64,000 nt of DNA from Nocardioides aurantiacus (GTDB taxonomy: Bacteria; Actinomycetota; Actinomycetes; Propionibacteriales; Nocardioidaceae): NCBI RefSeq assembly GCF_003752505.1, contig NZ_RKHO01000001.1:3782001-3846000 (forward strand), read 5' to 3'. Both the position numbers and the translations under genes were made by a program. Within the stretch, counting starts at the first letter, position 1. Each line of letters begins with the position of its first letter. The notes below the pieces were generated by a model, which did not search any database, was not told the origin of the DNA, and worked only from the letters and a program-made list of their open reading frames with translations. This document shows, one piece after another, positions 55,428-63,666 of the stretch.

Positions 55428-56969
55428 GTGGAGGGCGCGGTCCACCGCTTCATCCGGCTGCTGCGACTGCACGGCCTGCGGGTCAGCACCGCCGAGGCGA
55501 TCGACGCGATGCACGCCGTCGCGCAGCCCAGCGTGCTCGAGGACCGCACCGTGCTGCGCTCGGCGCTCGCGGTCAGCCTGGTCAAGGACCGGCGCGACCT
55601 GGCCACCTTCGAGACCGTCTTCGACCGGTTCTTCGGGTTGCAGGCGGTGGTCCCGCCCGAGGACGACAGCGCCCACGGCCACTCCCACGACGACCTGTCC
55701 GACGAGGGCGAGCTGGAGCAGTTCACGCTGTCCGAGGAGCCCGGCGACGTCCCCGAGGACGGGCACTCGCACGGCAAGCCCGACGACATCAAGGAGTTCT
55801 TCCGCCCCGAGGACATGGCCCAGCAGTACAACCTGCACCAGGAGGCCAACAAGATCGACATCGCGGCGCTGACCGACGAGATCGTCCTCTCCAACGACAC
55901 GGAGGGAAGCGCCGGCGAGGCCGCCCGGGTGCAGATCAGCACCTCCCGGATGCACAACCCCGGCAACCCCGGCGACCTGGTCAGCAAGCCCGGGATGCAG
56001 CTGGAGACCGAGCTGTCGGTGGCGCAGGAGATGGCACTGCTGGCCTGGCTCGACGAGACCGCGCCCGACGACTCGCTGGTCGACGAGGTGCGCGAGGCCG
56101 AGACCCTCGCGGCGCTGCGCCAGGCGCTGGCGCCGTTCCTGGAGCAGCTGCCCGAGAAGCTCAAGCAGCACCTCGAGCAGCTGATGTCGATGGAGCGCGA
56201 GCTGGAGGAGCGCGAGTTCGAGCAGGCCCAGGCCGAGACCGTCGACGAGACCGAGCGGGCGCAGCTCGAGGAGGCGATCCGGCGACTGGTCAAGAGCCTG
56301 CACGGCGCCCCCCGGCCCCGCCGCAAGGCCGCCGCCCGCGGCACGGTCGACGGCGCCCGGACCATGCGGGCCAACATGAGGTACGACGGGGTGCCGTTCC
56401 GCCCGGTCACCGTCAGCAAGGTCGAGGACCGGCCGCGGCTGCTGGTGCTGTGCGACGTCTCGCTCTCGGTGCGTTCCGCGGCGCGGTTCACGCTGCACCT
56501 CGTGCACTCGCTGCAGTCCATCACCTCCTCGGTCCGCACCTTCGCCTTCGTCTCCGACCTCGTCGAGATCACCGACCTGTTCGCCGAGCACCGCACCGAG
56601 GAGGCGCTCTCGCTGGTACTGGCGGGGCTGCCGGCCAACGGGGTGCTCGACGTCGACGCCGACTCCGACTACGGCCACGCGTTCGGCGAGTTCCTGGAGC
56701 GGTTCGGGTCCGCGGTCAACCGGCGTACGACGCTGGTGGTGCTCGGCGACGGCCGCAGCAACGGCCGCGACCCCGGCCTGGCCGCCTTCGGCGAGCTGAG
56801 CCGCCGGGCGCGGGAGACGGTCTGGCTGACGCCGGAGCCGCGCTACTCCTGGGGGCTGGGGCGGTGCGACCTCCCGGCGTACGAGGAGTACTGCAGCCGC
56901 GTCCAGGTGGTCCGCAACCTCAGCGGCCTCGACCGCGCCACCATCGCGGCCACCCCCGGCTCGCGATGA
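55428..56969 (+). CDS. VWA domain (CoxE-like) protein
   Basis: A 513-residue partner of MoxR. The C-terminal VWA domain (about 335-505) carries the metal-ion-dependent adhesion site DVSLSV (DxSxS), with a later Asp in VLGDGRSNG. A His/Asp/Glu-rich stretch near residues 80-120 (HGHSHDD, DGHSHGKPDD) echoes the tail of MoxR. The middle is helical and Glu-rich. In CoxD/CoxE and NorQ/NorD systems this pair matures metalloenzymes; here the target would be the methanol dehydrogenase. It overlaps the methyltransferase by ATGA. Confidence 0.88.
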   Translation: MEGAVHRFIRLLRLHGLRVSTAEAIDAMHAVAQPSVLEDRTVLRSALAVSLVKDRRDLATFETVFDRFFGLQAVVPPEDDSAHGHSHDDLSDEGELEQFTLSEEPGDVPEDGHSHGKPDDIKEFFRPEDMAQQYNLHQEANKIDIAALTDEIVLSNDTEGSAGEAARVQISTSRMHNPGNPGDLVSKPGMQLETELSVAQEMALLAWLDETAPDDSLVDEVREAETLAALRQALAPFLEQLPEKLKQHLEQLMSMERELEEREFEQAQAETVDETERAQLEEAIRRLVKSLHGAPRPRRKAAARGTVDGARTMRANMRYDGVPFRPVTVSKVEDRPRLLVLCDVSLSVRSAARFTLHLVHSLQSITSSVRTFAFVSDLVEITDLFAEHRTEEALSLVLAGLPANGVLDVDADSDYGHAFGEFLERFGSAVNRRTTLVVLGDGRSNGRDPGLAAFGELSRRARETVWLTPEPRYSWGLGRCDLPAYEEYCSRVQVVRNLSGLDRATIAATPGSR

Positions 56970-57955
56970 GCGCGGCCCACGTCGGCGAGCCCGGCGGGGC
57001 GACGCTGCCACCGATCGACCCGCTCGGGCCGGCGGGGCCCGGCGGGTGGTACGTCGACGACCTGGTGCGCGTCCGCGCCGTCGGCACGCTGCGGCAGTGG
57101 AGCCGCGACAGCGTGCGCACCGAGCACTTCGACGTGCGGCACGTCGGGGTGCGGGTGCACGTCGACCACTGGGTGCCGCCGTCGCGCATCGACGACGACC
57201 TCGCCGGGCTGCTCGCGGACGAGCTGTTCACCCCCGGCTGGCTGCGTGGCACCGAGCTGTTCGAGCGCGTCTTCACCGGCGTGGTGCGCAGCGGCGCGGG
57301 CGACCCGCTGGAGCGCTGGCTGCTGTTCTACCGCAACAGCCTGGTGGGGATCGCCCGGGAGGTCGCGGGCGCCGCGTCGGGGGCGGCGTCCACCTCGGCG
57401 TCCAGCTCGGGGTCCGCGTCGGAGTCGGGCTCGGGCTCGGGCTCGGGGCACGGCACGATCGCCGGCTACGCGCCCGTCTACGACCACGCCGAGGGCCTGC
57501 TGGCCGACGGGTCGGTCCTCGAGCTCGGGTCCTGCTTCGGCTTCCTGTCGCTGCGCCTCGCCGGTCGGGGTCGCCGGGTGACGGCCTCGGACGTCTCGGC
57601 CGGGACGATGCGGCTGCTGGCCACGACGGCCCCGCTCCTCGGCGTACGGCTGGAGACGCGGGTGGCCGACGCCGCCCGCGTCCCCGCCCCCGACCGCAGC
57701 GCCGACACGGTGCTCGCTCTCCACCTGCTCGAGCACCTCGACCCCGCGCACGGCGACCGGGTGGTCGCCGAGGCGGTCCGGCTGGCCCGGCGGCGGGTCG
57801 TCGTCGCCGTGCCCCTGGAGGACGTCGCCGACGAGACCTGGGGCCACGTCCGCACCGTCACCCTCGACGACCTCCGCGCCTGGGGCCGCTCCACCGGCCT
57901 GCCGTACGACGTCCACGAGCACCACGGCGGCTGGCTGGTGGTGGAGACGGGCTAG
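56966..57955 (+). CDS. mftM: Class I SAM methyltransferase, mycofactocin MftM-like
   Basis: A 329-residue methyltransferase. The N-terminal about 130 residues (WYVDDLVRVRAVGTLRQWSR, RTEHFDVRHVGVRVHVDHWV) are a family-specific domain; a Ser/Gly/Ala linker (about 135-160) leads to the Rossmann part with VLELGSCFGFLSLRLAG (SAM site) and LALHLLEHLDP. From memory, MftM in Mycolicibacterium lies in the same locus next to mno, MoxR and the two-component pair and methylates the mycofactocin glycan chain. I assign MftM by this context and the N-terminal pattern; the assignment is probable, not certain. Confidence 0.72.
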   Translation: MSAAHVGEPGGATLPPIDPLGPAGPGGWYVDDLVRVRAVGTLRQWSRDSVRTEHFDVRHVGVRVHVDHWVPPSRIDDDLAGLLADELFTPGWLRGTELFERVFTGVVRSGAGDPLERWLLFYRNSLVGIAREVAGAASGAASTSASSSGSASESGSGSGSGHGTIAGYAPVYDHAEGLLADGSVLELGSCFGFLSLRLAGRGRRVTASDVSAGTMRLLATTAPLLGVRLETRVADAARVPAPDRSADTVLALHLLEHLDPAHGDRVVAEAVRLARRRVVVAVPLEDVADETWGHVRTVTLDDLRAWGRSTGLPYDVHEHHGGWLVVETG

Positions 57956-57974
57956 GGGGTCGGCTCCCCGAGCC

Positions 57975-59273
57975 TCACCCCGCGACGTAGGGGATCGTCT
58001 GGGGACCCTCGGGCAGGACGCAGACGCGGGAGTCGGGGCCGGCGTCGTGGAGGGCGCGCAGCACGGTCTCGGCGACGTCGTCGGTGTGGCCGAGGTGGGC
58101 GGAGGCGAGGTCGGGCGCGGAGAGGTACGCCGAGTGCACGACCACGTCGGCGTGGGCCTGCACCTTGGCCTGCACCTGGACCTGCCACTGGTCGGGGACG
58201 GTGCGCTCGCGGGCGGCGATGGTGGCGAGCAGCGCCTCCGGGGAGGACTCCGAGGCGAGCACCTCGCGGTAGGAGCCGTGGTCGGGGAAGCCGTCGCGGC
58301 ACTCCGCGGCGCACACGATGGTGCCCCCCGGGCGGACGACGGTCATGCCGGCCGACATCCCCTTCACCGCCTGGTAGAGGTTCTGGTCGAGCGGGTAGCC
58401 CGCGTTGGTCGTCACCACCACGTCGAACAGCGACGGCACCGGCTGCATGGCGAGGCGCTGGGAGGCCTCGCGGGCCGCGGCGTGCATCTCCGGGAGCGAG
58501 CCGCCGAAGGCCTGCACGATCCGCTGCTCACGGTTGAGCACCACGTCGAGCCCGAAGTCGACGCCGCCCACGGCCGCCACGACGGCGCGGATGTCGTCGT
58601 GCACCGGGTTGCCCTCGATCACCGCCCAGGTGGCGCGCGGGTCGCCGATGCGGCTGGCGTCGTGCAGCGTCAGCACCGTCTCCAGCCCGGCCAGACCGGG
58701 CGCGACGAGCTTGGGCCCGCCGCTGAAGCCGGCGAAGAAGTGCGGCTCGACGAACCCGGTCGTGATGCGGACGTCGGCCTCGACCCACTCGCGGTTGAGG
58801 AACACCGGTACGCCGCGCCCGTGCCGGCCCAGCCACACCAGCGAGGCGTCGTCACGGGCGTCGTGGTTGACCACGCGCACCTGGTCGGCGACGTCGCCGA
58901 GCATCGCCCGGACCTCCTCGTCGGTGTTGCCGCGGTGGGTGCCGGTCGCCACGAGCACGACGACGTCGTCGAGGTCGACGATGCCCTCGAGCTCCTCGAG
59001 CACGGCGGGGATCATCAGGTGGCGCGGCTGCGGGCGGGTGCCGTCGCACATCGAGATCGCCACCGTCTGGCCCTTGCTCACCAGCTCGCGCAGCGGCGTG
59101 CCGGCCACGGGCTCGCGCAGCGCCCGGCGCAGCAGGCCGCGCTGGTCCTCGGCCGCCTCGACGTAGGTCGGCTCGACCACGGTGGTGCGGTCGGCGGGGA
59201 GCTCGACGTCGAGGCCGGACTCGCCGTACGCCAGGTGGACGGTGAGCGTCTCGCCAGGAGCTGCTGATGTCAT
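57975..59273 (-). CDS. LarA-like (lactate racemase domain) protein
   Basis: A 432-residue DUF2088/LarA-family protein. Key segments: SMCDGTRPQPRHLMIP, VATGTHRGNTDEE with His, VVNHDARDDASL, and HFFAGFSGGPKLVAPGLAG with the Lys that holds the nickel-pincer cofactor in LarA, then MTVVRPGGTIV. Family members racemise or epimerise 2-hydroxy acids. No larB/larC/larE is visible here. Last gene of the dehydrogenase-kinase-regulator operon. Function in an alcohol-oxidation locus is unclear. The start ATG has GGTGG 5 bases upstream. Confidence 0.83.
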   Translation of the reverse strand: MTSAAPGETLTVHLAYGESGLDVELPADRTTVVEPTYVEAAEDQRGLLRRALREPVAGTPLRELVSKGQTVAISMCDGTRPQPRHLMIPAVLEELEGIVDLDDVVVLVATGTHRGNTDEEVRAMLGDVADQVRVVNHDARDDASLVWLGRHGRGVPVFLNREWVEADVRITTGFVEPHFFAGFSGGPKLVAPGLAGLETVLTLHDASRIGDPRATWAVIEGNPVHDDIRAVVAAVGGVDFGLDVVLNREQRIVQAFGGSLPEMHAAAREASQRLAMQPVPSLFDVVVTTNAGYPLDQNLYQAVKGMSAGMTVVRPGGTIVCAAECRDGFPDHGSYREVLASESSPEALLATIAARERTVPDQWQVQVQAKVQAHADVVVHSAYLSAPDLASAHLGHTDDVAETVLRALHDAGPDSRVCVLPEGPQTIPYVAG

Positions 59274-59307
59274 GGAGCCACCCTGCCACGCACCGTCGCA
59301 GGCCACC

Positions 59308-60003
59308 TCAGCCCAGCAGGCCGAGCTTGCCGCCCTCGTAGACCGCCTCGGCGCGGCTGGAGACGCCGAGCTTGCGCAGGATGTTGCCGACGTGGAACTT
59401 GGCCGTGGTCTCGGAGATGAACAGCTCGCGCCCGATGTCGCGGTTGGACATGCCGTGCGCGAGCAGCACCAGCACCTCCTCCTCGCGCTGGGTCAGCCGC
59501 GCCGAGGCGTCGACGGGCGGGGCGTTGAGCCCGCGCACCATGGCGGCGGCGGAGCGGGCGTCGAAGGCGCTGCCGCCACGGGAGACGTCGCGGATGGCCT
59601 GGATCAGGGCGGAGGTGTCGACGTCCTTGACGACGTAGCCCTTGGCCCCGGCCCGGATGGCGCGCAGCACCAGCTGGTCGTCGAGGAAGGTGGTCAGCAC
59701 CAGCACGCCGAGACCCGGGTGGGCCCGGGTGAGCTCGCCGCACAGCTCGATGCCCTCGCTGTCGGAGGACGAGGAGAGCTTCAGGTCCATCAGCACGATG
59801 TCGGGCCGGGTGCGCTCGACGGCCCGCATCGCCTCGGCCGACGACGACGCCTCGGCCACCACGACCAGGTCGGGCTCGCGCTGCAGGATGGTGGTCAGCC
59901 CCTGCCGCACGATCGCGTGGTCGTCGACGAGCAGGATGCCCACCTGTCCCGCGCCGGCCGTTCCGGGCTGGTCGTGGTCGGGGCGGACCGGGGTGCCGAT
60001 CAT
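59308..60003 (-). CDS. NarL/LuxR-type response regulator
   Basis: A 231-residue response regulator. The receiver has VDDHA (acid pocket), the phospho-accepting Asp in IVLMDLKL, Thr in VLTTF and Lys in VVKDVD; the LuxR HTH is LTQREEEVLVLLAHGMSNRD to VGNILRKLGVSS. ATG 60003 overlaps the kinase stop. In mycobacteria an equivalent pair (I believe named MadR/MadS in current annotation) controls alcohol dehydrogenase genes; I infer the same here. Confidence 0.92.
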   Translation of the reverse strand: MIGTPVRPDHDQPGTAGAGQVGILLVDDHAIVRQGLTTILQREPDLVVVAEASSSAEAMRAVERTRPDIVLMDLKLSSSSDSEGIELCGELTRAHPGLGVLVLTTFLDDQLVLRAIRAGAKGYVVKDVDTSALIQAIRDVSRGGSAFDARSAAAMVRGLNAPPVDASARLTQREEEVLVLLAHGMSNRDIGRELFISETTAKFHVGNILRKLGVSSRAEAVYEGGKLGLLG

Positions 60004-61427
60004 GAGACCTCCTCGTGGGGCGGGGACGGCCGCGGGGTGCGGCCCAGCTCGGTGACGGTGGCGCCGCCCGGCGCCGCGTCGGGGTCGTCGGGGTCGAGCG
60101 GCAGCCGCAGCTCGACCCGGATGCCGCCGATGCGGGCGCGGCGGAAGGCGAGGTCGCCACCGAGGTCGACGATGCGCGACTCGATGTTGGCCAGCCCGCG
60201 GTGGCGGCCGTCGGCCGTGCCGCAGCGCTCGAGCTCGAGCAGCCGGCGCAGCGCCGAGGGGTCGCCGCAGCCGTCGTCGGAGACCGAGACCAGCAGCTCG
60301 TCGTCGCGGTAGCGCAGCAGCACCGCGGCGCGGCGGGCACGGGCGTGGCTGACGACGTTGAACAACGCCTCGCCGATGGCGCGGGCCAGCTCGTGGTCGG
60401 CGTGGGCCTGCAGCGGACGCACCCGGCCGTGGGTGCGCACGCTGACCTCGAGCCGGCCGCGGTGGTGGGCCGCGACCTCGCGGGCGAGCTCCGGCAGCGT
60501 CGCGACCTCCTCGCCGCGGGGCTGGTGCAGCGCGAAGATCGCCCGGCGCAGCTGCTCGACGGCCTCGCCCGACAGGGTCTTGGCCGTGGCCAGCGCCTGC
60601 ACCACGGACGCGGCCGGCTCGCCCAGCGCCTCGGCGTCGCCGCGGGCGATCTCCACCGACATGCCGGCGGAGAGGACGTACTGCGCCACGCTGTCGTGCA
60701 GCTCGCGGGCGATCCGGTGCCGCTCGGTGTCGAGCAGCTCGCGCTGCCGCGCCACCTGCAGCCGCTCCTGCGTGGCCCGCAGCTCCTCGGTGCGCACGGC
60801 CAGGTCGCGGCTCTGCGCGGTGGCCTCGTCGTAGAGCTGCTGGGCACGCCGGTGCAGCGTCAGCCCCGCCTGGTACTGCTCGGAGGTGTGCAGCGAGACC
60901 GCCGCCTGGTTGGCCAGGATGCGCAGCACCGCGAGGTCGCCCGCCTCGGGCGGCGCCTCCAGCCCGTGGCGGGCCACCAGGCTGCCGATGCGCCGGCCGT
61001 CGAGGGTCATCGGCACCCACACCCAGGCGTCGTCGTCGCGGGCCTCGGGGTGCCGGCCGGTGCGCAGGGCGCCCAGCACCTCGCGCAGGTCGGCGGGCAG
61101 CGACCTCACGTCGTCGACCACGACGCCGTCGGCACCGCAGGCCAGGAAGCGCGGCCGGGCGCCGGTGAGGCTGTCGTCGGCCAGCGCCAGCAGCGTCCAG
61201 TGCGCGTCGAGGTGGGCGGCGGCGGCGCGCAGCACCTCCTCGAGCAGCCCGCGCGGCCCCTCGACCGTGCGCACCAGCGCGCGGGAGATGGAGTCCATCG
61301 CCACCACCGCGCGCTGCACGCGCTCGTCGGAGGCGACGTAGGCGCGGTAGTAGGACCCCTTGCCCGACCGGACCCCGGTCAGCCGCGCCAGGTCGGGACG
61401 TGCCCGCCGGGGGCGGGCGGGGGTCAC
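60000..61427 (-). CDS. GAF-containing NarL-family sensor histidine kinase
   Basis: A 475-residue cytosolic kinase without membrane segments. Residues about 40-200 form a GAF-type sensor (WTLLALADDSLTGARPRF, VWVPMTLDGRRIGSLVARHG), a coiled helix follows, and HisKA_3 carries the phospho-His in RIARELHDSVAQYVLSAG. The HATPase part has GEALFNVVSHARA and VSDDGCG. It would sense an intracellular signal, perhaps an alcohol or redox state. Placed 13 bases after the alcohol-dehydrogenase gene; overlaps the regulator by ATGA. Confidence 0.92.
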   Translation of the reverse strand: MTPARPRRARPDLARLTGVRSGKGSYYRAYVASDERVQRAVVAMDSISRALVRTVEGPRGLLEEVLRAAAAHLDAHWTLLALADDSLTGARPRFLACGADGVVVDDVRSLPADLREVLGALRTGRHPEARDDDAWVWVPMTLDGRRIGSLVARHGLEAPPEAGDLAVLRILANQAAVSLHTSEQYQAGLTLHRRAQQLYDEATAQSRDLAVRTEELRATQERLQVARQRELLDTERHRIARELHDSVAQYVLSAGMSVEIARGDAEALGEPAASVVQALATAKTLSGEAVEQLRRAIFALHQPRGEEVATLPELAREVAAHHRGRLEVSVRTHGRVRPLQAHADHELARAIGEALFNVVSHARARRAAVLLRYRDDELLVSVSDDGCGDPSALRRLLELERCGTADGRHRGLANIESRIVDLGGDLAFRRARIGGIRVELRLPLDPDDPDAAPGGATVTELGRTPRPSPPHEEVS

Positions 61428-61440
61428 GGTCCGACCCCGC

Positions 61441-62661
61441 TCACAGGGCGTCCATGAACAGCCGGTGGACGTCGGCCTCGTCGGCCTCGCGGGGGTTGGT
61501 GGTCAGGCAGGCGTCGTCGAGCGCGGTGTGCGCCATCTGGCGTACGTCGGCCGCGGTGACGCCCAGGTCGGAGAGCCCGCGCGGCACCCCGACGTCGTCG
61601 GCCAGCCGGCGCACGTGGGCGGCCAGCATCTCCGCCGCCTCCTCGCCGGGCGCCCGGCCGACCTCGAGGCCGGCGGCCTGGGCGAGGGCGACGAACCGGT
61701 CGGGCGTGGCCCGGGCGTTGTAGCGGATGACGTGGGGCAGCAGCACGCCGTTGACCACCCCGTGCGGCGCGTCGAGCAGGCCGCCGACCTGGTGGCTCAT
61801 CGCGTGGGTGGCGCCCAGGATCGCGTTGGTGAAGGCCAGGCCCGCCTGCAGGCTGGCCTGCGCCATCTTGGCGCGGGCACGCTCCTCGTCGGGGCTGGTG
61901 ATGGTGGTCCGGAGGTGGCCGCACACCAGCCGCACCGAGGACAGCGCGTGGATGTCGGCCAGCGGGTTGTGGGCCAGCGAGACGTAGGACTCGATGCCGT
62001 GGGTGAGGGCGTCGAGCCCGGTCGCGGCGTTGAGCGCCTCGGGCATGGTGGTGAGCAGCCGCGGGTCGGTCAGCGAGATGTCGGGCACCAGCGCCCGGCC
62101 CATCACGGTGACCTTCACCGAGCGCTCGGTGTCGGTGACGATGCAGAACTGCGAGACGTCGGCGCCGGTGCCCGAGGTGCTGGGGATCATCAGCATCGGC
62201 GGGATCGGTCGGGTCACCTGGTCGACGCCGGCGTAGTCGAGGATGTCGCCGTCGTTGCTCGACAGGATCGCGACGCCCTTGGCGGCGTCGATGCACGAGC
62301 CCCCGCCGAGCGCGATGATGACGTCGCAGCCGCGGTCGACGTACCACGCGTGGGCAGCCCGGACCTCGTGGTCCTTGGGGTTGGGCGTGAGGTCGTGCCA
62401 GACCTGGGGGTCCAGGCGCGCGTCGCGGAGGTGGCCGAGCAGCAGGTCGACCCAGCCGGCCTCGATGACGCCCGGGTCGGTGACGACCAGCGGTCGCCTG
62501 GCGCCCAGCCGGGCGGCGGCGAAGCCGGCCTCGGCCAGTGCACCGACGCCGAAGACGACCTCGGGCGCGTGGAACTTCACGACCGCACCGAGCGCGGCGT
62601 CCCCGTCGGGGTCGCGCGGCACCCCGGGACCGAGGTCGGCGGTGCTGGCGAGGAGGCTCAC
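61441..62661 (-). CDS. Iron-containing alcohol dehydrogenase (1,3-propanediol type)
   Basis: A 406-residue group III dehydrogenase: GGGSCIDAAKGVAI (nucleotide), PSTSGTGADVS, TGLDALTHGIESYVS and HAMSHQVGGLLDAPHGVVNG with the metal histidines. It oxidises short alcohols or diols. GTG at 62661 is chosen; TTG at 62673 is an alternative. It is the first gene of the minus-strand operon dehydrogenase-kinase-regulator-LarA, facing the methanol dehydrogenase operon. From memory the mycobacterial mno locus also has such a second dehydrogenase. Confidence 0.9.
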   Translation of the reverse strand: MSLLASTADLGPGVPRDPDGDAALGAVVKFHAPEVVFGVGALAEAGFAAARLGARRPLVVTDPGVIEAGWVDLLLGHLRDARLDPQVWHDLTPNPKDHEVRAAHAWYVDRGCDVIIALGGGSCIDAAKGVAILSSNDGDILDYAGVDQVTRPIPPMLMIPSTSGTGADVSQFCIVTDTERSVKVTVMGRALVPDISLTDPRLLTTMPEALNAATGLDALTHGIESYVSLAHNPLADIHALSSVRLVCGHLRTTITSPDEERARAKMAQASLQAGLAFTNAILGATHAMSHQVGGLLDAPHGVVNGVLLPHVIRYNARATPDRFVALAQAAGLEVGRAPGEEAAEMLAAHVRRLADDVGVPRGLSDLGVTAADVRQMAHTALDDACLTTNPREADEADVHRLFMDAL

Positions 62662-62889
62662 GACTGCGTCCAATCTGAGGTGGCGCCGAGGCTACCCCCG
62701 CACCCGGCGCCGGGGGGAGTGCTCGGGTCAGCGTCCGGCCCGTGGGCTGCAGGTGGTGGAGACCGGGGCGCCCACAGGGTAGGCGTGACCCCCGTCACCA
62801 GTCCCTCTCCGATCGGACGGGCGCCCCACGGTCCGTCCGCGCCTCGGGCGGCCCTGACTAGCGTGGACCGCGTACGACGCACCGCAGCC

Positions 62890-62907
62890 GACCGACCCCG
62901 GTCGGTC
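62890..62907. promoter_or_regulatory. 18-bp palindrome GACCGACC-CC-GGTCGGTC
   Basis: Perfect 8-bp arms around CC, 22 bases before the PNPOx start and about 20 bases after a likely transcript start (TAGCGT -10 at 62859-62864). It could be an operator or a leader hairpin near the ribosome site GGGAGGG (62918-62924). Confidence 0.5.
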
Positions 62908-62929
62908 ACCGACCCCCGGGAGGGACCCC

Positions 62930-63433
62930 ATGAGCGACCGCACCGAGCACGACGAGCAGGCACTGCAGCAGGAGAAGGTCGTGGAGATGATGCGCAGCGA
63001 CCGGTTCTGCATGCTGACCTCGGTCGGCGACGAGGGCCGGCTGCAGTCGCACCCGATGACCCCCCAGGAGGTCACCGACGAGGGCGACGTCTGGTTCTTC
63101 ATCGACACCACCAGCCACCACGCGGACAACATCCGCGCCGAGAAGCGGGTCAACCTGGCCTTCGCCGACGGCTCGACGTGGCTCTCGGTGGCCGGGCACG
63201 GCGACGTGCGCGACGACCGGGCCAAGGTCGAGGAGCTGTGGAACCCGATGGTCGCGGCGTGGTTCCCCGACGGCAAGGACTCCCCGGGGGTCGGGCTGCT
63301 GCACGTCGAGACCGACTCCGCGCAGTACTGGGACAGCCCCGGCGGCGGCCGCGTCGCCAGCGCCCTGTCCTTCGTGAAGACCCGGATCACCGGAGGTCGT
63401 CCGGCCGGCACGTCGGAAACCGTGGACCTTTAA
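62930..63433 (+). CDS. Pyridoxamine-5'-phosphate-oxidase family (general stress) protein
   Basis: A 167-residue split-barrel flavin/nucleotide-binding protein. The family pattern is VVEMMRSDRFCMLTSVG, SHPMTPQEV, DVWFFIDTTSHHADNIRAEK and WLSVAGHGDV. It resembles general stress protein 26; members bind FMN or F420. The last 25 residues form a Gly/Thr-rich tail. GGGAGGG gives a strong ribosome site. Stand-alone gene. Confidence 0.85.
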   Translation: MSDRTEHDEQALQQEKVVEMMRSDRFCMLTSVGDEGRLQSHPMTPQEVTDEGDVWFFIDTTSHHADNIRAEKRVNLAFADGSTWLSVAGHGDVRDDRAKVEELWNPMVAAWFPDGKDSPGVGLLHVETDSAQYWDSPGGGRVASALSFVKTRITGGRPAGTSETVDL

Positions 63434-63477
63434 ACCAAACGGCACTACTCTCGTCTGGCTATCGCACCTCTCCCCCG

Positions 63478-63654
63478 GGATTCGCCGAGTCCTGCCCGTC
63501 CGGGGGCGACCCTCCGTCAGTCATGGGCAGGAGTGGGGGAACCACACGTTCCACGCAGCCGTCGCCAACCAGGCGTCGGGTGCTCGGGGTGAAGTCGCCG
63601 TGAGGCGGCGGAGCACTTTCCAGCTCCAACCCGACAGCTCACCTCACAGGCGTG
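63478..63654 (+). ncRNA. ydaO/yuaA (c-di-AMP) riboswitch
   Basis: The conserved core pieces appear in order: TTCGCCGAGTCCTGCCC, GGCAGGAGTGGGGGAACCAC, TCGGGGTGAAG, then CCCGACAGCTCACCTCACAG. This is the usual actinobacterial form of the c-di-AMP riboswitch, which turns off wall-hydrolase or osmolyte genes when c-di-AMP is high. It sits directly before an NlpC/P60 hydrolase. Ends are approximate. Confidence 0.92.
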
Positions 63655-63666
63655 GGAAAGGTCCTC

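Noticed and set aside
52725-57955. Very long open frames on both strands (over 1300 codons) opposite or beside the methanol dehydrogenase operon
   Set aside because: They arise from high GC in the third codon position of the real genes. Their translations are Arg/Gly/Ala-rich with no family motif, and they run across several well-supported genes.
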